Shown one piece after another: positions 39,656-49,100 of a stretch of DNA of 64,000 bases. The DNA lies in contig SXND01000282.1 in NCBI GenBank assembly GCA_005777235.1, forward strand, positions 1 to 64,000, read 5' to 3'. Every line of letters starts with the position of its first letter. The stretch's first letter is position 1. The stretch comes from Pseudomonadota bacterium (GTDB lineage Bacteria; Tectomicrobia; Entotheonellia; Entotheonellales; Entotheonellaceae). The position numbers were made by a program, and so were the translations under genes. The notes beneath the pieces were generated by a model. It made no database searches, had not been told where the DNA came from, and was given only the letters and a program-made list of their open reading frames with translations.

Positions 39656-41149
39656 ATGAGGTGCACGGTGAATAACCAGTACGATGTACTTATCGTTGGG
39701 GCAGGAAACGCCGCATTGTGTGCGGCGATTGCTGCGCGAGAACAGGGGGCGAGCGTACTCGTGCTCGAAAAAGCCCCAGAGTATTTTCGCGGCGGCAATA
39801 CGTATTTTACCGGTGGGATCATCCGCTGTGCCTACAACGGCATTGAGGATATTAAGAAGCTGATCCCGGATATGTCGTCGGAAGAAGAAGCCTCGGTCGA
39901 TGTCGGCAGCTATAGCGAAGATCAGTTCTACGACGATCTCATGCGCGTCACCGAAGGGCACGCGGACCCCGAGCTGGCACAACTCCTGGTCACCGAATCC
40001 TTCGCCACCCTCAAATGGTTGCAAGAACGCGGGGTGCGCTTTGTGTTAGCCTTTGGACGGCAGGCGTTCAAGCGCGAGGATAAATACTTCTTTTGGGGCG
40101 GCTTGCTGGTCGAAGCCGTGGGCGCCGGCAAAGGGCTCTCTGATCAGCAGTTTGCCGTGGCTGAACGGCTGGGCGTGGAGATCCGTTATGCCACCAAAGG
40201 CGTGCGACTGATCCAGAACAACAAAGGCCAGGTCACTGGCCTGACCGTGCAAGGGCCGGACGGTTTTGAGGATCTGCACGGCAAGGCTGTGATCTTGGCC
40301 TGTGGTGGCTTTGAATCCAACAGTGAAATGCGCACGCGCTACCTGGGGCAAGGCTGGGAACTGGCCAAGGTGCGTGGTATTCCCTACAACACCGGCGATG
40401 GCATTCGCATGGCCCTGGATATTGGCGCCCAGCCTCATGGCCATTGGAGCGGCTGTCACGCCGTGGCGTGGGATCTCAATGCCCCGCCAACGGGCGACCG
40501 CACCATCACGGAATTGTTCCAGAAACACTCGTACCCCTTCGGGCTCATTGTCAACGCCGAAGGCAAGCGCTTTGTCGATGAAGGGGCCGACTTCCGCAAC
40601 TACACCTATGCCAAATACGGGCGCGACATTCTCAAACAACCCCTGGGTATGGCCGTGCAAATCTTCGACGACAAAGTGAAACACCTGCTGCGCGACGAAT
40701 ATCGCATTGATCAGGTGACCAAGGCCGAGACCCAGACCATTGAAGAACTCGCCGACCAGTTGGGCATCGACCGCGCAGGGCTCGTGCAGACGATCAAAGA
40801 CTACAACGCTGCGGTGCAGCCGGGCGACTACAACCCAACCGTGCTGGACGGTAAGCACACCGATGGGGTGACACCACCGAAATCCAACTGGGCCCTGCCC
40901 ATTGATACACCACCGTACCTCGGCTTTGCGGTCACCTGTGGCATCACGTTTACCTTTGGCGGCCTGCGCATTGATGGCCGTGGCCAGGTGCTGGATACCG
41001 AGGGCAATCCGATCCCTGGGCTGTATGCCGCTGGGGAACTGGTGGGCGGTCTGTTCTACTATAATTATCCAGGCGGATCGGGCCTTGCCTCCGGGGCCGT
41101 CTTGGGCAAACTCGCCGGCACCAGTGCCGGAGCCGAGGTCACTGGCTAA
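39656..41149 (+). CDS. FAD-dependent dehydrogenase (tricarballylate/fumarate reductase flavoprotein family)
   Basis: QYDVLIVGAGNAALCAAIAAREQGASVLVLEKAPEYFRGGNTYFTGG; GLYAAGELVGGLFYYNYPGGSGLASGAVLGKLAG. Confidence 0.9.
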   Translation: MRCTVNNQYDVLIVGAGNAALCAAIAAREQGASVLVLEKAPEYFRGGNTYFTGGIIRCAYNGIEDIKKLIPDMSSEEEASVDVGSYSEDQFYDDLMRVTEGHADPELAQLLVTESFATLKWLQERGVRFVLAFGRQAFKREDKYFFWGGLLVEAVGAGKGLSDQQFAVAERLGVEIRYATKGVRLIQNNKGQVTGLTVQGPDGFEDLHGKAVILACGGFESNSEMRTRYLGQGWELAKVRGIPYNTGDGIRMALDIGAQPHGHWSGCHAVAWDLNAPPTGDRTITELFQKHSYPFGLIVNAEGKRFVDEGADFRNYTYAKYGRDILKQPLGMAVQIFDDKVKHLLRDEYRIDQVTKAETQTIEELADQLGIDRAGLVQTIKDYNAAVQPGDYNPTVLDGKHTDGVTPPKSNWALPIDTPPYLGFAVTCGITFTFGGLRIDGRGQVLDTEGNPIPGLYAAGELVGGLFYYNYPGGSGLASGAVLGKLAGTSAGAEVTG

Positions 41150-41166
41150 ACGGCAAGGAGCCCCGT

Positions 41167-41967
41167 ATGGCGTTGCATATTATCGTCACGGTCAAGCAGG
41201 TGATTGATCCAGAGATGCCGACGTCGGCCTATACGTTGGAGGCGGCAGGCCCACGGGTCGCGACCCCGGCAACCTTGCCGCCGGTGCTCAACGGTTTTGA
41301 TGAGCATGCTCTGGAAGCGGCCCTGCGTTTGAAAGACAGCCAGGGAGCGACGATTACCGTGTTGTCGGTGGGGGCCCAGTTCAGCCTCGACATCATGAAG
41401 AAAGCCTTGGCCATGGGGACGGATAGCCTGGTGTTATGCCAGGATCCGCTGTTCGCTAATCTGCCGGACAGCTTTGTCACGGCGCAGATTTTGCGCGCGG
41501 CTATCACAAAAATTGGCGCCTTTGACCTGATTATCTGCGGGCGCCAGGCCTCGGATTGGGATAATGCCCAGGTGCCCCTGATGCTGGCGGAACTGCTCGA
41601 TGTGCCCTGTCTGTCCCTGGCACAAAAAATCGACGCCGCCGATGGTAAAGTTGTGGTCGAACAGCTGGTCCCGGATGGCCATGTGGTGGCGGAAGCCTCC
41701 CTCCCGGCCCTGGTGACGGTGAGCAATGAACTCGGTGCGCCGCGGTATCCCACCATGCGCACCATTATGGCCGCCAATCGCAAGCGGCCCACGCTGTGGA
41801 AAGCCGCTGACCTGGCGCTCGACCCGGCTGTGCTGACCTCGCGTCTGGAGCTGGTGGACCTGGCATTTCCCATGCGCGCGCAACAGTGTGAAATCATTCC
41901 TGGCAGCGATGCGGCGGAAGCAGGCAAAAACCTTGCGCTGACGTTGCGCGCCGCTCAGTTGATCTAA
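41167..41967 (+). CDS. etfB: Electron transfer flavoprotein beta subunit
   Basis: IIVTVKQVIDPEMPTSAYTLE..LPPVLNGFDEHALEAALRLKD..LIICGRQASDWDNAQVPLMLAELL. Confidence 0.92.
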   Translation: MALHIIVTVKQVIDPEMPTSAYTLEAAGPRVATPATLPPVLNGFDEHALEAALRLKDSQGATITVLSVGAQFSLDIMKKALAMGTDSLVLCQDPLFANLPDSFVTAQILRAAITKIGAFDLIICGRQASDWDNAQVPLMLAELLDVPCLSLAQKIDAADGKVVVEQLVPDGHVVAEASLPALVTVSNELGAPRYPTMRTIMAANRKRPTLWKAADLALDPAVLTSRLELVDLAFPMRAQQCEIIPGSDAAEAGKNLALTLRAAQLI

Positions 41968-42005
41968 GCGTCTATCCTCGTAGGCCATCGACAGACCCGT
42001 CCACG

Positions 42006-42037
42006 TCGTAGGGGCGACCGGCCGGTCGCCCCTACGA
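42006..42037. repeat. Palindromic repeat family B, perfect 32-bp palindrome
   Basis: tcgtaggggcgaccggccggtcgcccctacga, fully self-complementary. Confidence 0.9.
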
Positions 42038-42292
42038 AGCAGAGAGGCAGAGAGTGTGACGACTCCGCCAGGTAAACCAGGCGGCTTCTAGGGACCAGCA
42101 CCTGCGCGTGTCACCGAACGAGAGGTACGCGACCGGGTCTCTTTACCCTACGGCCCCGTCCGGGCCGAACCGTTCTGGCGTCTACAGTGCGTTGCTCAAC
42201 ACGGCAAGTCAAGTAGGAAAAAGCTGTTGCCCTCCCGGGCAACCTTTCGTTCCCCTGTCAGCTCAAGCAGACAGTCCCCAGAAAGGGGTTTT

Positions 42293-43285
42293 ATGGCAGA
42301 GGCACATGGCGTGCTCGTCATTGGCGAAGTGAGCGATGAGCACCTACACAATACCACCAGAGAGGTGCTCGCCGCCGGGCGCGCCCTCGCCGATCAAGCC
42401 GGCACCACGCTGGCCGTGGGCTTGGCGGGGACCAGCCTGGCGGCGGCAGCGTCAGAGGCCCTGCACGCTGGGGCAGATCACGTGTACACCGTGGAACGTC
42501 CCGCCCTGCTCGACGGGGCCATAGAGCTGCATCTGGCAGCGCTCGCCGCCATCTGCCGTAGTGTGGCCCCAGCGATGATTCTCCTCGGGCGTACCGCCCA
42601 AGGGCGTGAGCTGGGACCGCGTCTGGCCTGTCGTCTGGGAGTGGGGTTACTCCAAGACTGCCTGCGCGTCGAGCTGGACACCGCCAGCGGGCATCTCATG
42701 GCCACGCGGCCCGTCTATGGCGGCAATGTCCTGGCCCGCGTGCGTTGCATGGCCACGCCACAGGTGGCCGCCCTGCGTCCTAAAGCCTACGCGCCGCTCA
42801 CACCCGATGCGACGCGCCAGGGGACGGTCACGCCCGTGAGCGTGGCCTTAGAGACCAGTAAAGCGCGGGTGACTATCGTGCGTCAGGCCCGTCAGGACAG
42901 TGCTGGCGTCAAGCTGGAAGACGCCAGTATTGTCGTCTCCGGCGGGCGTGGCCTCGGTGGGCCGGAACCGTTCCGGGATTTGGAAGAACTGGCCGGGATG
43001 CTCGGCGCCGCCCTGGGTGCCTCCCGCGCCGCGGTGGATGCCGGCTGGGTGCCGGGCAACTGGCAGGTCGGACTGACAGGGAAGACGATCACCCCTGACC
43101 TCTATATTACCGTAGGCATCTCGGGCGCCAATCAGCACATGGCCGGGTGTTCCGGGGCCAAGGTCATTGTGGCGATTAATAAAGACGCCGAGGCGAACAT
43201 CTTTCGCGAAGCGCGCTACGGGGTAGTCGGCGATTGGCAGGCGGTGCTACCGGCCTTTATGGAAGCCATTCGCGGCTTGAAGTAA
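42293..43285 (+). CDS. etfA: Electron transfer flavoprotein alpha subunit
   Basis: IVVSGGRGLGGPEPFRDLEELAGMLGAALGASRAAVDAGWVP..QVGLTGKTITPDLYITVGISGANQHMAGCSGAKVIVAINKDAEANIF. Confidence 0.95.
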   Translation: MAEAHGVLVIGEVSDEHLHNTTREVLAAGRALADQAGTTLAVGLAGTSLAAAASEALHAGADHVYTVERPALLDGAIELHLAALAAICRSVAPAMILLGRTAQGRELGPRLACRLGVGLLQDCLRVELDTASGHLMATRPVYGGNVLARVRCMATPQVAALRPKAYAPLTPDATRQGTVTPVSVALETSKARVTIVRQARQDSAGVKLEDASIVVSGGRGLGGPEPFRDLEELAGMLGAALGASRAAVDAGWVPGNWQVGLTGKTITPDLYITVGISGANQHMAGCSGAKVIVAINKDAEANIFREARYGVVGDWQAVLPAFMEAIRGLK

Positions 43286-43327
43286 GGACCACGGGTCGCC
43301 GCATCTACCTGCGACGCATTCCACACG

Positions 43328-43457
43328 CTCGTGTCTCAACCGACCTCCGTTGCGTCGTGCTCCTGGGAACGCCACGCTCCAGCGTGGCTTCCGGAGCCGG
43401 GCTGGAGCCCGGCGCTCCCAGGGGGTGGCTCTCACAAGAACTCGGTTGAGGCACGAG
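43328..43457. repeat. Family A copy 4 (43363-43421) with 17-bp outer inverted repeats
   Basis: Outer arms ctcgtgtctcaaccgac / ctcggttgaggcacgag (2 mismatches); core ctgggaacgccacgctccagcgtggcttccggagccgggctggagcccggcgctcccag. Confidence 0.85.
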
Positions 43458-43532
43458 TCTCCTCAAACGCTCGGGAAGAAGCCCCTGGCGTACGCTGCCG
43501 GGCCCCGCGCTCAAGGCCCCCGCTTGGGGCCC

Positions 43533-43570
43533 GCCCTCCAGCGGGGGGAGGCGTCGGCACGCTGGAGGGC
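43533..43570. repeat. 11-bp-arm inverted repeat
   Basis: gccctccagcg ... cgctggagggc. Confidence 0.7.
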
Positions 43571-43611
43571 GCTGGTGTGCATGCCCTGCGTATCCCCCGG
43601 CATCCTGCCTG

Positions 43612-45684
43612 TCAAGCATCGCGCCCCAACTGGCTGAGCATAAACGCAAAATCGGCCGCCAACTCGCGCAGGTGATCATAGCGCCCCGAGGCACCGCCGT
43701 GCCCAGCCCCCATGTTCGTGACCAGGAGCAGCGGGTTGCCATCGGTTTTCAGTACCCGCAGCCTGGCTGTGTATTTGGCGGGCTCCCAGTACATCACCTG
43801 ACTGTCATTGAGCGAGGTTTTGACGCGCATGGTCGGATAGGCCTGGCGCGTCAGGTTATCGTAAGGCGAGTAGCGGCGCATGTAGTCGTAATACTGCTTC
43901 AGATTGGGATTGCCCCACTCCTCATATTCCCCCACCGTTAGCGGTAGGCTGGCGTCGAGCATGGTCGAGAGTACATCCACAAACGGCACATCTGCCAGCA
44001 CCGCGTGCCACAGATCGGGCCGCATATTCGTCACCGCGCCCATGAGCAGGCCGCCAGCACTACCGCCGGCAATCACCAGGCGGTCGGAGGCCGTGTAGTG
44101 GGTGGCAATCAGATGCTCCGCCACGGCGATGAAATCGGTGAACGTGTGCATTTTGTGCAGCATGCGCCCGGCATCGTGCCAGGGCTTCCCCAGATCGCCC
44201 CCGCCACGGATATGAGCCACGGCGTAGATCAGTCCACGGTCCAGCAGGCTCAAACGGCTCGAGGAAAAATACACGTCGTTGGGATAGCCATACGCGCCAT
44301 ACCCCTCCAGCCACAGCGGGGCGCTGCCGTCGAGCGCCGTACCCACACGATACACCAGCGATACCGGCACCTCCGTGCCGTCCTCGGCGCGGGCGCTGCG
44401 GCGCTCGGTGACGTACTGCGCCGGGTCGAACGGCCCCAACACGGGACGGCGCTTGAGCAGTACCTGCTGGCGCGTCGCCATGTCGTAGTCGTAGACCGTA
44501 TCCGGGGTGGTCATCGACTGATACACATAGCGCAGCGTCTGCGTCTCCCACTCGGGATTGGCGCCGCTGCCCAGGCTATAGACCGGCTCGTCGAAGGCCA
44601 TACGGTGCGTCTCGCCGGTGGCGAGCGCCGTCATCACCACGTGTTCCAGGCCGTTGTCACGCTCGTAGAGCACGCGATAGTCCTGGAACAGGTCCACATC
44701 CTCCAGCATGACGTCAGGCCGATGCGGTACGACTTCCTGCCAGTGCGCTGACGCCAGATTGGTGAGCGGCGCCGCCACCAGACGAAAATTACGCCCGGTA
44801 TCATTGATGCGCAGATAGAAATGCGCCCCATGGTGGTCCACGTCATACTCGATATTGGCGCGACGCTTGCACACGAGACGCCAGCGCCCGTGTGGACGGT
44901 CGGCGGGAAGGTAGCGCACCTCACTCGACGTGTGGCTGCCGCTGGCCAGCAGCAGGTAGGCGCGGCTGCGTGTGCGCCCGACATGTACGCCGAAGCGCTC
45001 ATCTTTTTCCGTGTAGACCAATGTATCAGGCTCCTGGCCTAGCACATGCTTCCACACCTGGTTGGAGCGCTTGGTGACCTCGTCTTCGGTGCTGTAAAAC
45101 AGCGTCTGATTGTCCGCAGCCCAGACCACGGACGTGACGCGCTGGCGCTGCATCGGCAGCAAGGCAGCCGTACGCAGATCTTTAATAGACAACGTGAACT
45201 GCCGAAAGCCGGTGTCATCGGTGCTGAAGGCGCACAGGTGGTCGTTATCGCTCAGCGACATAGCGCCAAGGGACATGAACGCCTTGCCCTCGGCCAGGGC
45301 ATTGACATCCAGCAGGACGTGTTCCGGCGCGTCCTCACCTGCCAGCGCGGCTTTACGGCACAGGATGGGATACTGCTTTCCGGCTTCCGTGCGACTGTAG
45401 TACAACCAACTGCGCAGGCGATACGGCACAGACAGGTCGGTTTCCTGGATGCGCCCGAGCATCTCGTGATACAGCGTGTCCTCAAACGTTTTGAGCGGCG
45501 CCGTGAGCGCGCTGGCGTAGGCATTCTCCGCTTCCAGGTACGCGATGACCTCTGGGGCCTCTTTGTGACGCAACCAGGCATACTCGTCGATCCGTGTGTC
45601 CCCGTGCTTGGTCATGGGGGTTGGATGCTGTGGCGCGACGGGAGCCGTGAGAGTGGGGGAGAGCGCTGGCGTCTGAGTCGGCAT
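43612..45684 (-). CDS. ptrB: S9 family peptidase, oligopeptidase B
   Basis: HGDTRIDEYAWLRHKEAPEVIAYLEAENAY; AHIRGGGDLGKPWHDAGRMLHKMHTFTDFIAVAEHLI; IAGGSAGGLLMGAV. Confidence 0.95.
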   Translation of the reverse strand: MPTQTPALSPTLTAPVAPQHPTPMTKHGDTRIDEYAWLRHKEAPEVIAYLEAENAYASALTAPLKTFEDTLYHEMLGRIQETDLSVPYRLRSWLYYSRTEAGKQYPILCRKAALAGEDAPEHVLLDVNALAEGKAFMSLGAMSLSDNDHLCAFSTDDTGFRQFTLSIKDLRTAALLPMQRQRVTSVVWAADNQTLFYSTEDEVTKRSNQVWKHVLGQEPDTLVYTEKDERFGVHVGRTRSRAYLLLASGSHTSSEVRYLPADRPHGRWRLVCKRRANIEYDVDHHGAHFYLRINDTGRNFRLVAAPLTNLASAHWQEVVPHRPDVMLEDVDLFQDYRVLYERDNGLEHVVMTALATGETHRMAFDEPVYSLGSGANPEWETQTLRYVYQSMTTPDTVYDYDMATRQQVLLKRRPVLGPFDPAQYVTERRSARAEDGTEVPVSLVYRVGTALDGSAPLWLEGYGAYGYPNDVYFSSSRLSLLDRGLIYAVAHIRGGGDLGKPWHDAGRMLHKMHTFTDFIAVAEHLIATHYTASDRLVIAGGSAGGLLMGAVTNMRPDLWHAVLADVPFVDVLSTMLDASLPLTVGEYEEWGNPNLKQYYDYMRRYSPYDNLTRQAYPTMRVKTSLNDSQVMYWEPAKYTARLRVLKTDGNPLLLVTNMGAGHGGASGRYDHLRELAADFAFMLSQLGRDA

Positions 45685-45806
45685 GCGTCCGTCCTTTATG
45701 GGAAATGGGGATAGTGTCCAGACGCATGATAACGTAGAATAGCGCCCGGCTCCAGCAAGGGAGCTGGAGCGCGGATGGCCAGGGCAACAGACGCCAGGAG
45801 AACACG

Positions 45807-46625
45807 ATGCAGACCGCCTTTGTGCAGGCAGGGGATGTGAAGTTGCAGTATGTTGAGCACGGCACTGGGCCAGAGCTGCTCGTGCTGGTGCACGGCTATC
45901 GCTCATCGGCGCGCATCTGGCGCCTGGCCCAGGAGGCCCTCGATCCCACGCGTTTTCGGTCGGTGGCCATCAGCAATCGAGGGGCGGGGGACTCAGATCG
46001 CACGCCCTCGGAAGAGGCCTACACCGTGGAAGCATTTGCCAAAGATGTGGGTGCTGCCGTGCACGTCCTGGGCTTGCACGATTTTACCCTGATCGGACAC
46101 TCGATGGGCGGCGCCACGGTGACGCAGTATGCCCTGGATCACCCAGAGCTGTTAAAAGCCCTGGTGTTGCTCAATCCCGCGCCGTTAGCTGGTCGGCCGC
46201 TGGCGCCAGGCTGGGAGCAGCACATTCGCGACGAATTTGCCAGTGGCCGCCCCCAGGAAGAGACGGGCTCGAACATGGCCCATGTGCCAGCGGATTTTCG
46301 CCAGGCCCTGCAAGCCGACATTGCGCGCAATCCCATCGAGCGGGCCATTGGCGGACGGCGCTCTATGGCCAATTTGCAGCTGCGGCAACGGCTGCACGAG
46401 CTGTCCATGCCGGTATGCGTCATAGGCGGTGATCAGGATACCACGGTGGGCGTGCACAACATCCTGGCCGAATACCTGGCGTTGCCCGCAGCGCACCGCT
46501 TTCTGCACCTGTTCCACGGCGTGGGCCATTCGCCCAATGTCGAAGTCGCCGCCCGCTACGCCGGCGTCGTCGATCGCTTCATCAGTAAGACGGTGCCGCA
46601 GTGCCTGGCGCTGGCAAGCCGTTAA
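45807..46625 (+). CDS. Alpha/beta hydrolase
   Basis: LLVLVHGYRSSARIWRLAQEAL; TLIGHSMGGATVTQYAL; GVGHSPNVE. Confidence 0.9.
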   Translation: MQTAFVQAGDVKLQYVEHGTGPELLVLVHGYRSSARIWRLAQEALDPTRFRSVAISNRGAGDSDRTPSEEAYTVEAFAKDVGAAVHVLGLHDFTLIGHSMGGATVTQYALDHPELLKALVLLNPAPLAGRPLAPGWEQHIRDEFASGRPQEETGSNMAHVPADFRQALQADIARNPIERAIGGRRSMANLQLRQRLHELSMPVCVIGGDQDTTVGVHNILAEYLALPAAHRFLHLFHGVGHSPNVEVAARYAGVVDRFISKTVPQCLALASR

Positions 46626-46632
46626 AGGACAC

Positions 46633-47430
46633 ATGATGGCCTATCAATTTTTGCTGTATGAACACCAGGAGGGCATTGTCACCCTCACCCTCAACCGGCC
46701 AGATCGCCTCAATGCTCTGGGCGATACGCTGCGCGAGGAGCTGTACGAGGCGATTGTCCGCGCCAGCGCCGACCCGGAAACGCGGGTGATCGTCATGACG
46801 GGAGCGGGGCGGGGCTTTTGTGCTGGGGGTGATATGAAAGCGGCCCACGACGTCAATGAGGGCCGTATGACGCGGGCCATGCTCGACCGCGTGGCGCCGC
46901 TCCGCGACAAAGTGGTGCTGGCCATGCGTGATGCGCCCCAGCCCATTATCGCCGCAGTGAATGGTCCCGCCGCCGGGGCGGGCATGAATCTGGCCCTGGC
47001 CTGTGACATGCGGATTGCCTCAACCGCAGCGACGTTTGGCCAGACGTTTGTCAAGCGCGGCCTGCATGTGGATTGGGGTGGCACCTATCTGCTGCCCCGC
47101 CTCGTCGGCATGGCGAAAGCCTGTGAGTTGATTTTTACTGGGAAGATGATTAGCGCCGAAGAGGCCCATAGGCTGGGCTTGCTGAACCAGCTGGTCGCCC
47201 CGGAGGAGCTTTTGCCGACGACCTATGCCCTGGCACGCACAATGGCCGCTGGCCCACCGATTGCTATCCGTCTGGCCAAGCGGGCGCTGTATCACAATCA
47301 GGAGGTCGATTTGCGCGCCGCGCTAGAATTTGAAACGTTTGCACAAAATGTATGCCGGGAAACGGCAGACGCCCGTGAAGGCGTGCAGGCCTTTGTCGAA
47401 AAACGTCCAGCGCGTTTTCAGGGACGCTGA
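46633..47430 (+). CDS. Enoyl-CoA hydratase/isomerase family protein
   Basis: VTLTLNRPDRLNALGDTLREEL; GAGRGFCAGGDMKAAHD; AAVNGPAAGAGMNLALACDMRIAS. Confidence 0.93.
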   Translation: MMAYQFLLYEHQEGIVTLTLNRPDRLNALGDTLREELYEAIVRASADPETRVIVMTGAGRGFCAGGDMKAAHDVNEGRMTRAMLDRVAPLRDKVVLAMRDAPQPIIAAVNGPAAGAGMNLALACDMRIASTAATFGQTFVKRGLHVDWGGTYLLPRLVGMAKACELIFTGKMISAEEAHRLGLLNQLVAPEELLPTTYALARTMAAGPPIAIRLAKRALYHNQEVDLRAALEFETFAQNVCRETADAREGVQAFVEKRPARFQGR

Positions 47431-47508
47431 GGTTGGCGCGCGCTGCCGTCTTGCCTCCATGAGGCCAGCCTGTGCCGGGCAGAGCGTCGCAGCAGGCCGT
47501 CTTGAGCC

Positions 47509-47949
47509 ATGAGGTGGCATGTGCATCAGTCAGAACACCGCAATGATTCACACTATGGTATGGCTCTCGCCATTCAGGAAGCGCTCAACACTGGTGACAC
47601 GCAAGCCGCCGCAGCGGGGATCGAGGAGTTAATCGAGGCCTTGTCACGCTCAGACAAACGGGCGCTGGAAAGTTACCTGACACGGTTAATGCAACACATT
47701 TTGAAGTGGCAGGCCCAGCCAGAGCGTCGTTCGCGCAGTTGGATAGCGACGATCCACAATGCCCGCAAGCACATCCGCAAGTTGCAGGCGGACACGCCAC
47801 GTTTCACTGATCGCCTGATCCATGAACAACTTTGGGAGGATTGTCTCGACTCTGCCCACCGTGAAGCCGAAGGGGAGATCAATCGCGATCTCCCCTGGAC
47901 GGCGCTCTCGTGGGATGAGGTATTTGAGAGGCCGTGTACACTGGGGTGA
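47509..47949 (+). CDS. DUF29 family protein
   Basis: LSRSDKRALESYLTRLMQHILKWQAQPERRSRSWIATIHNARKHIRKL. Confidence 0.85.
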   Translation: MRWHVHQSEHRNDSHYGMALAIQEALNTGDTQAAAAGIEELIEALSRSDKRALESYLTRLMQHILKWQAQPERRSRSWIATIHNARKHIRKLQADTPRFTDRLIHEQLWEDCLDSAHREAEGEINRDLPWTALSWDEVFERPCTLG

Positions 47950-47999
47950 TGACCGACACACTGCGGACGGCATGGGTGTTGGTCGCATCCCGCTATAGC

Positions 48000-48875
48000 C
48001 TAGACGCGTACGTATTTATCCACACTATGGTTCGTGGTCAGGCCCAGGTAGATGTCGCCGTGGGAGTCCACCCAAAGCCCATGGGCGTGGCGGATTTCCC
48101 AGCGCGCAATCACCCCGCCATGACCATCGCGGATGCTCACAAACGGCGGCTGGCCATCGACTTCCTGCTCGCACACGTAAAACATGCCATCCTTGTCGCG
48201 GGCCAGGTCGTTCGGCCCGCCCATGCCCGTCCACATGCTGAGGAACTCGCCAGTTGCCGAGAAAATCTGGACGCGGCGATTGGCACGGTCACAGACATAG
48301 ACCTTGCCCTCGGGATCGACCAGTACACTGTGCGGCAGATGGAACTCGCCTGGGGCGTTCTTGCCGGGCTGACCCCAGGAGTGCACGAGCTGGCCATCGC
48401 GTGTGAAGCGGTGCACGCGGGCATTGCGATAGCCGTCGGAGACATAGAGGTCGCCGGAAGGACTCGGCGTCAGCTCAGTGGGATAATTAAACGGGCCCGC
48501 AGCGCGCGGTACTAGGTCACCGGGTTTTTCGCCGCCGGTGTCGGAATGCACGCCGCGCTTGCCAATGATCTGTAAGGGCTTGCCCTCCAGGGTGAAGGTC
48601 ATCGCCACGGAGTCGGAGCGATCCGTAATGTAGACGATGTCATTGACAATGGTCATGCCGTGCGGATCGGTGATGGCGCCGATGCCCCAGCACTTGAGGT
48701 AGTTGCCGTCGCGGTCAAAGACCATGACCGGCGGATCTTTGCGCTGGAACACGTAGACCCGATCTTGGGAATCCGTCGCTACGGTGCTCACGGTGCCTAA
48801 CACCTCCCCGGTGGGGAGTTTGGGAAAGTCTTGCACCAGCTCGTAGGTATATTTGCCGCTGCCAACACGTGCCAT
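48000..48875 (-). CDS. NHL-repeat six-bladed beta-propeller (peptidyl-alpha-hydroxyglycine lyase-like) protein
   Basis: DSQDRVYVFQRKDPPVMVFDRDGNYLKCWGIG..DPHGMTIV; HLPHSVLVDPEGKVYVCDRANRRVQIFSATGEFLSMW. Confidence 0.9.
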   Translation of the reverse strand: MARVGSGKYTYELVQDFPKLPTGEVLGTVSTVATDSQDRVYVFQRKDPPVMVFDRDGNYLKCWGIGAITDPHGMTIVNDIVYITDRSDSVAMTFTLEGKPLQIIGKRGVHSDTGGEKPGDLVPRAAGPFNYPTELTPSPSGDLYVSDGYRNARVHRFTRDGQLVHSWGQPGKNAPGEFHLPHSVLVDPEGKVYVCDRANRRVQIFSATGEFLSMWTGMGGPNDLARDKDGMFYVCEQEVDGQPPFVSIRDGHGGVIARWEIRHAHGLWVDSHGDIYLGLTTNHSVDKYVRV

Positions 48876-49100
48876 GCTCGTTCTCCTTCAGGGGATATCC
48901 TCGTCTGCGGGGCAGTGTAGCTGGGTCGCGTGGGCTTGGCAAGCGACCAGCGTCACGACGCAGGCAGCCTGGCCCTCGACGCTTCAGGCTGCCCGTGTTA
49001 AGGTTCCCTGAGCCCAGCGGGGGCGCTGGGGTGCGGCAGTATCGTCTGCTGGGCATTATGGGCCCGACGGGCCAGCGTTGACGGCCAGAGGGAACAAGAG

